A DNA stretch of 64,000 bases from Serratia sp. PL17 (GCF_017832355.1 NZ_JAFIBY010000007.1:124001-188000), one strand, 5' to 3'; shown: positions 16,225 through 25,981, counted from the first letter of the stretch. Numbers and translations: made by a program. The notes: a model not told the origin generated them from the sequence alone.

Positions 16225-17688
16225 TTAACCCATGCGGTAGTTCGGTGACTCTTTGGTGATGGTCACGTCATGCACGTGGCTTTCCTGAATGCCGGCACCG
16301 CTGATGCGCACAAATTCAGCCTTGGTGCGCAGATCGTCGATGGTGGCGCAGCCGGTCAGGCCCATGCAAGAGCGCAGACCGCCCATTTGCTGGTGAACAA
16401 TGGCTTTCAACATGCCTTTGTATGCCACGCGGCCTTCGATACCTTCCGGCACCAGTTTGTCCGCCGCGTTATCGGTCTGGAAGTAACGGTCAGAAGAGCC
16501 TTTGGACATCGCCCCCAGTGAACCCATCCCACGGTAGGATTTGAACGAACGGCCTTGATACAGCTCGATTTCGCCTGGAGATTCTTCGGTACCCGCCAGC
16601 ATGGAGCCGACCATGACGCAAGAAGCACCCGCCGCGATGGCTTTAGCAATGTCACCGGAGAAACGGATACCGCCGTCAGCGATAACCGGGATGCCGGTGC
16701 CTTCCAGCGCTTCAACCGCGTCAGCGATAGCGGTGATCTGCGGAACGCCTACGCCGGTTACGATACGGGTGGTACAAATAGAGCCCGGGCCGATACCCAC
16801 TTTAACTGCGCTAACACCAGCATCCGCCAGCGCTTTAGCGCCGGAAGCGGTCGCGACGTTACCGCCAACGATCTGCAGATCAGGGTATTTTGCACGGGTT
16901 TCGCGAATGCGCTGCAATACGCCTTCGGAATGGCCATGGGAGGAGTCAATCAGCAGGACGTCAACACCGGCAGCAACCAGCGCATCAACACGCTCTTCGT
17001 TACCGGCACCGGCGCCAACCGCGGCACCTACGCGCAGGCGGCCATGCTCGTCTTTACAGGCGTTTGGCTTACGTTCTGCTTTTTGGAAGTCTTTTACGGT
17101 GATCATGCCCAGCAGGTGGAACTGGTCATCCACGACCAACGCTTTCTCAACGCGCTTTTCGTGCATTTTCTGCAGTACAACTTCACGCGCTTCGCCTTCT
17201 TTCACCGTAACCAAGCGCTCTTTTGGCGTCATCACGGCGGTAACAGGCTGGTTCAGATCGGTCACGAAGCGAACGTCACGGCCGGTAATGATACCAACCA
17301 GTTCGTTTTCTTCGGTCACGACCGGGTAACCGGCAAAGCCGTTACGCGCGGTCAGCTCTTTCACTTCTTTCAGGGTGGTGGCAGGCGTTACGGACTGTGG
17401 ATCGGTAACCACGCCGCTCTCATGTTTTTTCACGCGGCGGACTTCTTCAGCCTGACGCTCGATGGACATGTTCTTGTGAATGAAGCCCAGACCGCCTTCC
17501 TGTGCCAGCGCAATGGCCAGACCGGACTCGGTTACGGTATCCATGGCTGCGGACAGCATAGGGATGTTCAGGCGGATAGTTTTGGTCAATTGGGTGCCGA
17601 GCTCAGCGGTATTAGGCAGAACCGTAGAGTGAGCTGGAACCAGGAGAACGTCGTCGAACGTTAGTGCTTCTTTTGCGATACGTAGCAT
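16225..17688 (-). CDS. guaB: IMP dehydrogenase
   Basis: Oxidises IMP to XMP with NAD, the committed step to GMP. The 487-residue protein has the TIM barrel interrupted near 93-200 by two CBS domains ([24 protein letters not shown]), the catalytic loop with Cys305 ([10 protein letters not shown]) and the flap ending near [10 protein letters not shown]. The start MLRIAKEAL is chosen by homology and GGTGAG upstream; an earlier ATG at 17781 would add 31 residues that run through the promoter. Transcribed first in guaBA, with a PurR-like box in its promoter. Confidence 0.98.
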   Translation of the reverse strand: MLRIAKEALTFDDVLLVPAHSTVLPNTAELGTQLTKTIRLNIPMLSAAMDTVTESGLAIALAQEGGLGFIHKNMSIERQAEEVRRVKKHESGVVTDPQSVTPATTLKEVKELTARNGFAGYPVVTEENELVGIITGRDVRFVTDLNQPVTAVMTPKERLVTVKEGEAREVVLQKMHEKRVEKALVVDDQFHLLGMITVKDFQKAERKPNACKDEHGRLRVGAAVGAGAGNEERVDALVAAGVDVLLIDSSHGHSEGVLQRIRETRAKYPDLQIVGGNVATASGAKALADAGVSAVKVGIGPGSICTTRIVTGVGVPQITAIADAVEALEGTGIPVIADGGIRFSGDIAKAIAAGASCVMVGSMLAGTEESPGEIELYQGRSFKSYRGMGSLGAMSKGSSDRYFQTDNAADKLVPEGIEGRVAYKGMLKAIVHQQMGGLRSCMGLTGCATIDDLRTKAEFVRISGAGIQESHVHDVTITKESPNYRMG

Positions 17689-17740
17689 GGGCAATATCTC
17701 ACCAGAGTGGGCTGTGAAAAAGATAAAATATTGCCGCGGC

Positions 17741-17766
17741 ATTATACAGAGCGTAATCGGTTGCCT
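17741..17766 (-). promoter_or_regulatory. guaB promoter with PurR-like box
   Basis: On the minus strand a TATAAT -10 element (17741-17746) lies about 50 bp before the guaB start. Just upstream, AGGCAACCGATTACGC (17751-17766) matches the PurR consensus at about 11 of 16 positions, including the central CG. In E. coli, PurR represses guaBA, so the same control is likely here. The -35 region is weak. Confidence 0.6.
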
Positions 17767-17858
17767 CCAGCACTTTCTCACAAAAACTCTTGATTACCTT
17801 TTTCAGCCATGTAGTATCGACCAATTAAGTGCTTGTTTTGAAATTTGATCTGGGTCAC

Positions 17859-19235
17859 ATGTCGCTACCTGTTTCGCCGTCTATTTTTACCGTAAGCCGC
17901 CTAAATCAGACGGTTCGACAGCTGCTGGAAATGGAAATGGGCCAGATTTGGCTCTCCGCCGAGATCTCCAACTTCTCCCAGCCGTCTTCTGGCCACTGGT
18001 ATTTCACGCTGAAAGACGACCGCGCGCAGGTGCGTTGTGCCATGTTCCGCAACAGCAACCGCCGCACCACTTTCCGTCCGCAAAATGGCCAGCAGGTTCT
18101 GGTTCGTGCCAGCATCACGCTGTATGAACCGCGGGGCGACTATCAGCTTATTGCCGAAAGCATGCAGCCCGCCGGCGACGGCCTGCTGCAACAACAGTTC
18201 GAACAGTTGAAAGCACGCCTGAGCGCTGAAGGGTTATTCGATCAGCAGTTCAAACAGCCTCTGCCCAGCCCGGCCAAACGCGTCGGGGTGATCACCTCCG
18301 CCAGCGGTGCGGCGCTGCACGATGTGCTGCAGGTACTGCAACGTCGAGATCCTTCACTGCCCATCGTTATTTACCCGACGTCAGTGCAGGGTGCAGAAGC
18401 GCCCTTGCAGATTGTGCGTGCCATCGAAACGGCCAACCGCCGCGACGAATGTGACGTGTTGATCGTCGGCCGTGGTGGCGGTTCGCTGGAAGATCTGTGG
18501 AGTTTCAACGACGAACGTGTGGCACGCGCGATTTTCGCCAGCTGTATTCCGATCGTCAGCGCCGTCGGCCATGAAACCGACGTCACCATTGCCGATTTTG
18601 TCGCTGACCTGCGTGCGCCAACCCCTTCTGCCGCCGCCGAACTGGTCAGCCGCAATCAGTTGGAGCTGCTGCGCCAATTGCAGGCCCAGCAGCAGCGTAT
18701 GGAAATGGCGATGGATTACTATCTGGCGCAGCGCCAGCAGCAGTTCACCCGCATCAACCACCGTTTGCAGCAACAGCATCCGCACCTGCGTCTGGCGCGT
18801 CAGCAAACGTTGTTGTTCAAACTGCAACGCCGGTTAGAAGAGGGTATGCAGAACCAACTGCGTCTGTCCTCACGCCGCAGCGAACGCGCGCAACAGCGCC
18901 TGGCGCAGATGCAACCGCAGGCACGCATTCACCGCTACCAGCAGCGCGTACAACAGCAGGAGTACCGTTTGCAACAGGCCCTGGATCGCCAGCTCAACGC
19001 CTGGCGCCAGCGCTTTGGCGTGGCCTGCAGCCAGCTTGAGGCGGTCAGCCCGCTGGCCACGCTGGCGCGTGGCTACAGCGTAACGCAAACCCCGCGCGGC
19101 GAACTGCTAAAAACCACCCAGCAGGCGCAGGTGGGGGAATTGCTGAAAACCCGTCTGCAGGATGGCTGGGTGGAAAGTGAGGTGAAAACCGTCATCGTCG
19201 CCAAGAAGCCGCGCAAGAAGCGCGCAGCCCAATAA
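17859..19235 (+). CDS. xseA: Exodeoxyribonuclease VII large subunit
   Basis: XseA, with several XseB subunits, forms exonuclease VII, which degrades single-stranded DNA from both ends into oligonucleotides. The 458-residue protein has the N-terminal OB fold ([16 protein letters not shown]... [19 protein letters not shown]), the catalytic core with [17 protein letters not shown] and [28 protein letters not shown], and a long Gln/Arg-rich coiled-coil (about 275-390) that binds XseB. The ATG at 17859 gives the usual N-terminus; a GTG at 17829 in frame adds ten residues unlike the family. Divergent from guaB, as in E. coli. Ends 5 bp from the convergent glycosidase gene. Confidence 0.96.
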   Translation: MSLPVSPSIFTVSRLNQTVRQLLEMEMGQIWLSAEISNFSQPSSGHWYFTLKDDRAQVRCAMFRNSNRRTTFRPQNGQQVLVRASITLYEPRGDYQLIAESMQPAGDGLLQQQFEQLKARLSAEGLFDQQFKQPLPSPAKRVGVITSASGAALHDVLQVLQRRDPSLPIVIYPTSVQGAEAPLQIVRAIETANRRDECDVLIVGRGGGSLEDLWSFNDERVARAIFASCIPIVSAVGHETDVTIADFVADLRAPTPSAAAELVSRNQLELLRQLQAQQQRMEMAMDYYLAQRQQQFTRINHRLQQQHPHLRLARQQTLLFKLQRRLEEGMQNQLRLSSRRSERAQQRLAQMQPQARIHRYQQRVQQQEYRLQQALDRQLNAWRQRFGVACSQLEAVSPLATLARGYSVTQTPRGELLKTTQQAQVGELLKTRLQDGWVESEVKTVIVAKKPRKKRAAQ

Positions 19236-19240
19236 CCGCC

Positions 19241-21613
19241 CTATTCCAACGTAAAACTGTCGCCCGGTACACCGTTGATCCACAGCTCGCGCGTTTCTCC
19301 GGCAGGCAAACTGAAGGTCAAAGTGCGCCATGCCGGTTTGAACCGCCCTTCGGTGGTGATGTTCAGCATGATGCGTTGATTGTCACTGAGCATCTCCCAG
19401 CGCAGCCACAGCGCGTCGCCCCGCTGCCAGCCATAACTTTCCCCGTCATCTTCAAATAACAGCCCTGAAGTGCTGCCACAGCCTTTTAGCGGATACAGTT
19501 TAAGCTCACGTCGATCGTCTGCCTCCACGTCAACATGCGCCAACCGGGATGACAGCGGCAGGGCCGCGCCAGCACGGACCAGCAACGGCAAACGTTCCAG
19601 CGGGGCTTCCAACACCACCGTCTGGCCGCCAGTGAACCATTGGCCGCTGTAAAAGCAATACCAGCCATCGCCGTTATCCGGCAGATAAACCGGTCGCTGA
19701 CGCTGCCCCTGCTCCACGACGCTAGCCACCAGCAGATCGCGGCCAATCATAAAGTCATCGGTTTCTTTCAGCGTCTGTTCATCATGCTCATGGTCCAGGA
19801 AGGTCGGGCGCAGCATCGGTTCGTCATCCGCGCTGGCCTGCCACAGCAGCGTGTAGAAATACGGCATCAATCGGTAGCGCAGGTTGATCGCCTCGCGCAC
19901 CGCCGGGGTGGCAGCCGGGTACATCCAGGGTTCGTTAACCGTGGCGTCGTCGTTCCAGGAGTGAATGGTGAAACGCGGATGCATCACGCCGTTTTGTACC
20001 CAACGCACCAAGAGTTCGGCGTCTGGCTTGTCGCCAGAGAAACCGCCAACGTCGTGCCCCAGGTTATACAGCCCGGACAGGCTCATCCCCAATCCCATGC
20101 GTATGTTATAACGCAAGGTCTGCCAACTGGTGCGGTTGTCGCCGCTCCAGGTCTGTACATAGCGCTGCATGCCTGCACAGCCGGAGCGTGAGATCAGGTA
20201 GGGGCGCAGCGTGGGGGCAAAACGCTGCTGAGCCTCCATCGACGCGCGCATCATCAACAACGGCATCACCGGCCGAATATGCTTGATGGCAATCGGTCGG
20301 CCGAAACCCTGGCAACGAGCTTCCCCGTCCCACACTTCGTATTCGTTATTGTCATTCCAGGTGGCATCGATCCCCATCTCCAGCAACTGCTGCGTCACGC
20401 CCTGCTGCCACCAGTGCACCGCCGCCGGGTTAGTGAAGTCGAGGTGTGACCCCTCATCATCCCAAAAACTGGAGCGCTCCGGCCGATCGCATTCAGAATC
20501 GCGAATAAACAACCCCTGCTCTGCCACCTGCTGATACTGCGGGTGATCCTGCAACAGGCACGGCTTGATGTTAGCTGCCAGTTTTAACCCGGCGTCGTGG
20601 AACGCCTGGCTCAGTAGCTTCGGCTGCGGCACCTTGTCGTAGTTCCAGTTGAACACGTAGCGCTTGTTGCCGATCGAGGTGTAGCCCGAAGACAGTTGGA
20701 ACGAGTCGCAGGGAATATCGTGCTGCTTGCACAAGGCGATGAACTGCTGCAACTGCTGCTGGGCGTCCGGCGCATCGGTGTAGTGCATGGTGGAACCGCT
20801 GTAGCCCAGACTCCATTTCGGCCCGAAGTGGCTTTTCCCCGTCAGGCGCACAAATGCCTTGGTCACATCCAACACCCTTGGCCCGAGGAACAGGTAATAA
20901 TCCAGATCCCCCGCTTCGGCCTGGTAACGACGATAAGCCAGATGGTAGTTGTCTATCTCGTTGCCCAGATCCAGCCAGCAGCTGCTCAGATTGTCGTAAA
21001 ACAACCCAAAGCTGGCCTCTTCACCACGGGTGATGGTGAACGGAATATGCTTGTACAGCGGATCCGTACTGGCTGCGTTATACCCCATCGCGTCCAGGTT
21101 ACGCATTTCAAAACGGCGTCCACTGCGCTCCAGGTCTCCGGCCTTTTCACCCAAGCCATAGTAACGCTCGGGGGCATAGCGGCGCTGATAATGAGCCACG
21201 CCGTCACCCTGTGGATTAAGCAGGTAAGCGCTGGTGGGGCGATCGGCCGCCAATGGCCGCCATTCTCCGGCTGCGTTGCAATGTTCCCACTCCAGCCACA
21301 GCGGCTGATGTACGGTAACGCGTAACATTGGCGTTGCCACGACCAAACGATCGCCTTGCTGCTGCATCTGATAACCCGGCAAGCCGAAACCCGCCACGCT
21401 TAACCGATCGCGCCCTTCCCACGGCACATCATTTTCCGGCGCAATGCTCCAGGTACGATCCAGTGCCAGCTCTCCGTTGCGTTTGATCAACACGCGAAAC
21501 AGGTTGTTTTCCAGCACGTACAGGCAAAATAAGTGGCGCTCGTCGACCAACAACTCAATGCGATCGGTGTACTGACCCGCCAACGTCCAATTCTTTAAGG
21601 TTTTCATAGGCAT
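19241..21613 (-). CDS. GH31 family alpha-glycosidase
   Basis: A 790-residue family GH31 enzyme (alpha-glucosidase/alpha-xylosidase group), cytoplasmic since no signal peptide is seen. The galactose-mutarotase-like N-terminal domain contains YYGLGEKAGDLERSGRRFEMRN. In the catalytic barrel the nucleophile is Asp421 in DATWNDNNEY (family motif W-x-D-x-N-E), and the acid/base is predicted to be Asp492 in TWSGDNRTSW. C-terminal beta domains follow (FLFTL-like RDLLVASVVEQGQRQRPVYLP). It lies 5 bp downstream of an MFS importer of the anion:cation symporter type, so it probably acts on a glycoside, perhaps an acidic one, brought in by that transporter; the sugar is not known. Confidence 0.92.
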   Translation of the reverse strand: MPMKTLKNWTLAGQYTDRIELLVDERHLFCLYVLENNLFRVLIKRNGELALDRTWSIAPENDVPWEGRDRLSVAGFGLPGYQMQQQGDRLVVATPMLRVTVHQPLWLEWEHCNAAGEWRPLAADRPTSAYLLNPQGDGVAHYQRRYAPERYYGLGEKAGDLERSGRRFEMRNLDAMGYNAASTDPLYKHIPFTITRGEEASFGLFYDNLSSCWLDLGNEIDNYHLAYRRYQAEAGDLDYYLFLGPRVLDVTKAFVRLTGKSHFGPKWSLGYSGSTMHYTDAPDAQQQLQQFIALCKQHDIPCDSFQLSSGYTSIGNKRYVFNWNYDKVPQPKLLSQAFHDAGLKLAANIKPCLLQDHPQYQQVAEQGLFIRDSECDRPERSSFWDDEGSHLDFTNPAAVHWWQQGVTQQLLEMGIDATWNDNNEYEVWDGEARCQGFGRPIAIKHIRPVMPLLMMRASMEAQQRFAPTLRPYLISRSGCAGMQRYVQTWSGDNRTSWQTLRYNIRMGLGMSLSGLYNLGHDVGGFSGDKPDAELLVRWVQNGVMHPRFTIHSWNDDATVNEPWMYPAATPAVREAINLRYRLMPYFYTLLWQASADDEPMLRPTFLDHEHDEQTLKETDDFMIGRDLLVASVVEQGQRQRPVYLPDNGDGWYCFYSGQWFTGGQTVVLEAPLERLPLLVRAGAALPLSSRLAHVDVEADDRRELKLYPLKGCGSTSGLLFEDDGESYGWQRGDALWLRWEMLSDNQRIMLNITTEGRFKPAWRTLTFSLPAGETRELWINGVPGDSFTLE

Positions 21614-21618
21614 CCAAC

Positions 21619-22926
21619 TTAGCTATTACGTGTTTTTTTGCCGCCGCGTTCGGCGATCAAAGCAATCAGGAACAGGGCGCCTATCAGGTCGAAGAAGCCC
21701 ATGGCGATAAACAGCGGATTGAAGCCGACAGTATCGGAGACGGCGCCAATCAGTAGCGTGAACAGGAAGCTGGCGATCCAGGCGCTGGAGCCGCGCATGC
21801 CGTTGACGGTCGCCATCTGGTTTTTATCGAACGACTCCACCACCAGCGCACTGAGCATGCAGGAGATCACCTGATGGCCGAAACCGCCGATCGAGATCAG
21901 GGCGATCGCCACGTAGGGATCTTTAGTGATCGCGACAAACGCCAGCGAAACCATCATAAATGCGCCAGTGACCGAACTGGCAACCACCGAGTTAACCCGG
22001 CTACAGCCGAACCATTTGCGGTACAGCGTCGTGAGATAACCACTGGCAACGCTGCCGATATCCGCCGCCAGAAATGGCAACCAGGCAAACATGGCGATGT
22101 GTTTTAAGTCCATGCCACGCTCAGTGGCCAGGTAGAGCGGCACCCAAAAACTGAACACCGCCCAAGCGGGTTCGGCGAGAAAGGCTGGTATAGCGATGCC
22201 GTAAAACTTCTTGTTACGGCACAAAATGGCCAGAGACTTGAAGAAGGGTAATCTGGGTAACACGGGCTCGTTATCTTCGCGGATCAGATCCAGCTCCTGC
22301 TGGCTCAAATTGGGATGTTGTTGCGGTGAGTGGTAGAACAGCCACCACAGCACCACCCAGATCAGCGCCAACGCACCAGAGAACAGAAAGGCCCCCTGCC
22401 AACCAAAAGAAACGTGAGCGATCACGATGATCGGCGGTGCCAACATGGCACCAATAGAAAAACCGACCCCCGCCCAACCGGCGGCAATTGGCCGTTCCTT
22501 TTTGGGGAACCAATCAGAAATCGCTTTGGCGTTAGCAGGTGTCGCCGCCGCCTCCGCGCCGCCCATAAAGAACCGCAAGATAGCCAACTGCACCCAGGTA
22601 CCCGCCCCGGCATGCATCATGCAGACCACTGCCCAGATACTGGCGCAGATTAAAAAGCCCATTTTCAGGCCGATCACGTCGATCAACCAGCCACAAATGG
22701 GTTGAAACACCGTATAGGCCAATTGGAAAGACGCAACGACCCAGGAGTATTGCTCGGTGGTCATATTCAGGCTGGTTTTCAACTCTGGTGCCAGAATACC
22801 CAGCGAGTTGCGGGTGATGTAGTTAACCGTTACACCCAGTAAAAATAGCGCCAGCATCCACCAGCGCAGAGATTTAAATTTGCGCCGACCGCTCGCCACG
22901 GCCGTCTGATTAATTTCCACACTCAT
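21619..22926 (-). CDS. MFS transporter, anion:cation symporter (ACS) type
   Basis: A 435-residue twelve-span permease like ExuT/GudP-type sugar-acid carriers. Visible marks include RWWMLALFLLGVTVNYITRNSLGILAPEL (span 1 with the NY..R signature of this group), GWLIDVIGLKMGF (loop 2-3) and SDWFPKKERPIAAGW (ACS family motif after span 4). It is translated ahead of the GH31 glycosidase with only 5 bp between, forming one operon. The start MSVEIN is chosen because GGAG lies nine bases ahead and the upstream extension (to 23025) is proline- and arginine-rich without family similarity. Likely controlled by the divergent LacI-type regulator. Confidence 0.92.
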   Translation of the reverse strand: MSVEINQTAVASGRRKFKSLRWWMLALFLLGVTVNYITRNSLGILAPELKTSLNMTTEQYSWVVASFQLAYTVFQPICGWLIDVIGLKMGFLICASIWAVVCMMHAGAGTWVQLAILRFFMGGAEAAATPANAKAISDWFPKKERPIAAGWAGVGFSIGAMLAPPIIVIAHVSFGWQGAFLFSGALALIWVVLWWLFYHSPQQHPNLSQQELDLIREDNEPVLPRLPFFKSLAILCRNKKFYGIAIPAFLAEPAWAVFSFWVPLYLATERGMDLKHIAMFAWLPFLAADIGSVASGYLTTLYRKWFGCSRVNSVVASSVTGAFMMVSLAFVAITKDPYVAIALISIGGFGHQVISCMLSALVVESFDKNQMATVNGMRGSSAWIASFLFTLLIGAVSDTVGFNPLFIAMGFFDLIGALFLIALIAERGGKKTRNS

Positions 22927-23291
22927 CTGTCTGCTCTCCACAACGGCTGCCCGGTGAAACAGCGCGTTTTTTGGTAGGGTACGTTTGGGTATTGAAGGTA
23001 TGGATCGGTGAAAACGGCGTTGCACTTCAGAGAGACGGGTGCACCATGATCACAACCACATGATTTATTTTCATTTTATTTATAATTCAGTCGAATAATT
23101 GGACTGATAAATCTATAAAGTTGGCATACCAATTCAGACTATCTAGCAGAGAACGAGAGCGAAACGTCGTTTTTTGCAAAAATTTTCATGCATAGGCTGA
23201 AAGATCGCCATAATGGCGAGAGAAACCTGACAGTACGCTGAAAAAACACTGTGAAAATATTTTCACAGCCAAATTTGAAGGAGATCACAGA
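22927..23291. promoter_or_regulatory. Regulatory gap with a LacI-type operator palindrome
   Basis: This 365-bp divergent region holds no gene I can support. It contains a perfect 20-bp palindrome, CTGTGAAAATATTTTCACAG at 23249-23268, 24 bp before the regulator start, and an imperfect one, TGCAAAAATTTTCATGCA at 23175-23192. Both could be operators of the divergent LacI-family protein, one for itself and one for the MFS/GH31 operon. The first resembles a CRP half-site pair but has an 8-bp spacer, not 6. Confidence 0.6.
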
Positions 23292-24374
23292 ATGAACGGA
23301 AAGCTGAAAATACAGGAAATCGCCCACCAAACGGGGCTATCGATCAGCACCGTTTCACGCGTACTCGCGGGCAAATCCAACACCAGCGCCGAGGCCCGCC
23401 AGAAGGTGCTGGCCTGCGCGCAACAAAATGGCATCCTGCAAGGGATATCCAGCGGGCGACTGATGCTGAACAGCGTCATGGTCTTTGCCCCACAGCGTGC
23501 TTTTGACGTTCGTACAGACATCTTTTACTACAAGGTGATCCAGGGGATCACCGCCGCATTGGCGGAACATGAGGTGCGTATCCGCTATTGCGGGCTCGAA
23601 GAATTGCACAGCGACGGCGCACTGTTTTTGGAAAAAATGAGCGATCCGCAGACACAAGCCGCGCTGATTATCGGCATCGATGATGAACACATTCATCAAT
23701 TGGCCGCCGACCTGAACAAACCCTGCGTCTTGATTAACTGCACAGACCGCCAAATGCGGCTCGATAGCGTCTCACCCGACCATCAACTGATTGGGGAATT
23801 TTCTGCCAACTATCTGATCCAGCAGGGACACAGCCATATTCTTAACCTGCAATGCCTGCGCCGACACACCATGGAGCTGCGGCTGACAGGCATTAAGCAT
23901 GCCTTCGCGCGGCATAATATCGCCTTTGATGATGGGCGCCATCTGGTGACAACCTCTGGTTTTGGCAGCGAAGAGGCTGAACAAGCGCTTACCACCTTTA
24001 TCAACCGGGTCAGCGACCGTTCGCAGCTACCCACAGCCATTCTCGCCGGTGGCGATTACATGGCCGTTGGCGCAGTCAAGGCACTCAACACATTGCAGTT
24101 GAGCGTGCCAGGCGATATTTCGGTAATGAGCACCGATGGTTTTAATCTGGCAGAGATTCACGACGTTCCCCTCACCTCGGTACATGTGCCACGCGACGAA
24201 CTGGGCTATGAGGCCATTCAGCTACTCCAGCGCCGCATGCTGCGGGCCGATGCGCCACCGTGCAACCTGCTGCTGCACGGCAAGCTGGCGGTACGCGCGT
24301 CGGTCAAACGCATCAGTGCCCATAAAACCAGCCCGGCGGTGAGCACTCACGATCACCGCCTTTACGATGTCTGA
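23292..24374 (+). CDS. LacI-family regulator of the GH31/MFS operon
   Basis: A 360-residue LacI/GalR-type repressor: N-terminal helix-turn-helix (KIQEIAHQTGLSISTVSRVLAGKSNTSAEARQKV) and a periplasmic-binding-protein-like effector domain (VMVFAPQRAF..., GISVMSTDGFNLAEIHDVPLTSVHVPRDELGYEA). The hinge (about 48-60) lacks the usual hinge-helix alanines, which may fit an operator without the central CG of classic LacI sites. GAAGGAG before the ATG fixes the start. Its position, divergent from the MFS/GH31 operon with a strong palindrome in between, makes it the probable local regulator; the effector would be the imported sugar or a derivative. Confidence 0.92.
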   Translation: MNGKLKIQEIAHQTGLSISTVSRVLAGKSNTSAEARQKVLACAQQNGILQGISSGRLMLNSVMVFAPQRAFDVRTDIFYYKVIQGITAALAEHEVRIRYCGLEELHSDGALFLEKMSDPQTQAALIIGIDDEHIHQLAADLNKPCVLINCTDRQMRLDSVSPDHQLIGEFSANYLIQQGHSHILNLQCLRRHTMELRLTGIKHAFARHNIAFDDGRHLVTTSGFGSEEAEQALTTFINRVSDRSQLPTAILAGGDYMAVGAVKALNTLQLSVPGDISVMSTDGFNLAEIHDVPLTSVHVPRDELGYEAIQLLQRRMLRADAPPCNLLLHGKLAVRASVKRISAHKTSPAVSTHDHRLYDV

Positions 24375-24399
24375 ACTACACTTAGTGGCAGAATCTTTA

Positions 24400-24560
24400 T
24401 AGATACCCTATAGCTTTCACGCGACAGCCCGGCGATCAGCTCGCTTATCTTCATATTTTAATGTTGGGGGCGCTGTATGCTGCGCCCACACTCATCAGGG
24501 CGAATTTATTCGCCCCCAACAGTAACTGGGGCGACAAATCTGTCGGGAACAGATGTAAAC
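24400..24560. repeat. Composite intergenic palindromic repeats
   Basis: Left part: GATACCCTATAGCTTTCA (24402-24419) matches the end of the palindromic repeat at 49744. Middle: TGTTGGGGGCG (24462-24472) and its exact complement (24511-24521) enclose a 39-bp core at 24479-24517 that is 30/39 identical to 36688-36726. Right: CGACAAATCTGTCG gives another small hairpin. The block fills the gap before the protealysin gene and may also end transcription of the regulator gene. Confidence 0.65.
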
Positions 24561-24610
24561 GCAGTCGCTAGAAAGACAACCGGGAATTCTTTTGCCTAAG
24601 GAGAGCCACT

Positions 24611-25639
24611 ATGCCAAGCCTGACAGCGCGATCGGTCATCCCCCCCTATATGTTGCGACGCATCATTGAACACGGCAGCCTGCCGCAGCGCGACTGCGCA
24701 TTGCACACCCTGAACCATGTCCAGAGTCTGCTCGGTAACAAGCCGCTGCGCGCACCCGGTGCGAAAACCTCCCGCGCCGGCGTCGTCATCCGCGATATTT
24801 TTGATGCCGAAAACGGCACTCAACTGCCCGGCAAACAGGTGCGTAATGAGGGCCAGGCCAGTAATCATGACGTGGCGGTGGACGAAGCCTATGACTATCT
24901 GGGTGTCACCTACGATTTCTTCTGGCAAGCATTCAAGCGCAACTCGTTGGACAATAAGGGACTGCCGCTGACCGGTAGTGTGCATTACGGTAAGGAATAC
25001 CAGAACGCCTTTTGGAACGGCCAGCAGATGGTCTTCGGCGACGGTGACGGGGAGATCTTTAACCGCTTTACCATCGCCATCGACGTGGTTGGCCACGAAC
25101 TGGCGCACGGTGTGACTGAAAGCGAAGCCGGGTTGATTTACTTCCAGCAGGCCGGCGCGCTGAATGAGTCTCTGTCTGACGTGTTCGGCTCCCTGGTCAA
25201 ACAGTTCCATCTGCAGCAAACTGCTGACAAAGCCGACTGGCTGATTGGCGAGGGGCTGTTGGCAAAAGGCATCAACGGTAAAGGCCTGCGTTCAATGTCG
25301 GCACCTGGCACTGCCTATGACGATCCACTGCTGGGGAAAGATCCGCAGCCGGCCAGCATGAAAGACTATATCCAGACCAAAGAAGATAACGGCGGCGTCC
25401 ACCTTAATTCCGGCATTCCCAATCGTGCTTTTTATCTGGCGGCAACCGCCCTGGGGGGCTTTGCCTGGGAGAAAGCCGGTTATATCTGGTATGACACGCT
25501 TTGCGATAAGGCACTGCCGCAGGACGCTGACTTCGCCACCTTTGCGCGAACCACGGTGAAACAGGCTAAACAGCGCTTCGACAGCACGGTTGCGGACAAG
25601 GTACAGCAGGCCTGGCACCAGGTAGGAGTGGAAGAGTGA
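24611..25639 (+). CDS. Protealysin-type M4 metalloprotease
   Basis: A thermolysin-family (M4) zinc endopeptidase precursor of 342 residues. A short propeptide of about 50 residues carries the PPY-M-L motif (near 14) typical of protealysin-like enzymes, not the long FTP propeptide of secreted thermolysins, and there is no signal peptide. The zinc site is His162-Glu-Leu-Ala-His166 (VGHELAHGV) with the Glu ligand in NESLSDVFG, and the second catalytic His lies in GGVHLNSGIPNRAF. AAGGAG precedes the ATG. Protealysin of Serratia proteamaculans has this architecture and is linked to cleavage of actin and invasion of host cells. Stop overlaps the start of the inhibitor gene by 4 bp. Confidence 0.96.
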   Translation: MPSLTARSVIPPYMLRRIIEHGSLPQRDCALHTLNHVQSLLGNKPLRAPGAKTSRAGVVIRDIFDAENGTQLPGKQVRNEGQASNHDVAVDEAYDYLGVTYDFFWQAFKRNSLDNKGLPLTGSVHYGKEYQNAFWNGQQMVFGDGDGEIFNRFTIAIDVVGHELAHGVTESEAGLIYFQQAGALNESLSDVFGSLVKQFHLQQTADKADWLIGEGLLAKGINGKGLRSMSAPGTAYDDPLLGKDPQPASMKDYIQTKEDNGGVHLNSGIPNRAFYLAATALGGFAWEKAGYIWYDTLCDKALPQDADFATFARTTVKQAKQRFDSTVADKVQQAWHQVGVEE

Positions 25640-25977
25640 AACCTTTACCGGCGCTCAATCAGGACACCGTCATTGAGCTGGCGCGTGAAGGCGGCTTTGC
25701 CTTTATTCCCAAACTGGCAGGCCAGCGGCGCATTGCGCTGGCCGACATTACGCCGGAACAACGGCAGCGCCTAAACCAGTTGTTGAACCAGACGCTGCCC
25801 TACGCGCAAGAAGAAGGCAAACCGGATTCGCCCGGCTGCGGTGACCAACGCTATTTTCGCGTGCAGATAAACTATTACAGCCAAACGCTGAGCAGCGAAA
25901 TCGTGTTGTTGATTCCTGAAACCAACGCCCCACAGGCGCTGGTCGATCTGTGGAAGACCGGACAAGTGGATGAGTGA
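25636..25977 (+). CDS. Emfourin-type inhibitor of the M4 protease
   Basis: A 113-residue protein whose ATG overlaps the protealysin stop codon (ATGA). It matches the small protein emfourin (M4in) described as a tight inhibitor of protealysin and encoded directly behind it in Serratia. No signal peptide is seen, so enzyme and inhibitor would meet in the cytoplasm, where the inhibitor can hold the protease in check. Features visible: REGGFAFIPKLAGQRRIALADITPEQ (strand-rich N-half) and YFRVQINYYSQTLSSEIVLLIPE (C-half). Translational coupling would keep the two in proportion. Confidence 0.9.
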   Translation: MKPLPALNQDTVIELAREGGFAFIPKLAGQRRIALADITPEQRQRLNQLLNQTLPYAQEEGKPDSPGCGDQRYFRVQINYYSQTLSSEIVLLIPETNAPQALVDLWKTGQVDE

Positions 25978-25981
25978 ATGC

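Noticed and set aside
16555-17664. 369-residue frame antisense to guaB
   Set aside because: It mirrors guaB codon for codon in a GC-rich gene; the translated sequence is of low-complexity His/Asn/Phe type and resembles no family.
23251-23267. CRP site in the LacI/MFS intergenic region
   Set aside because: The half sites TGTGA and TCACA are present but are 8 bases apart instead of 6, so a repressor operator fits better.
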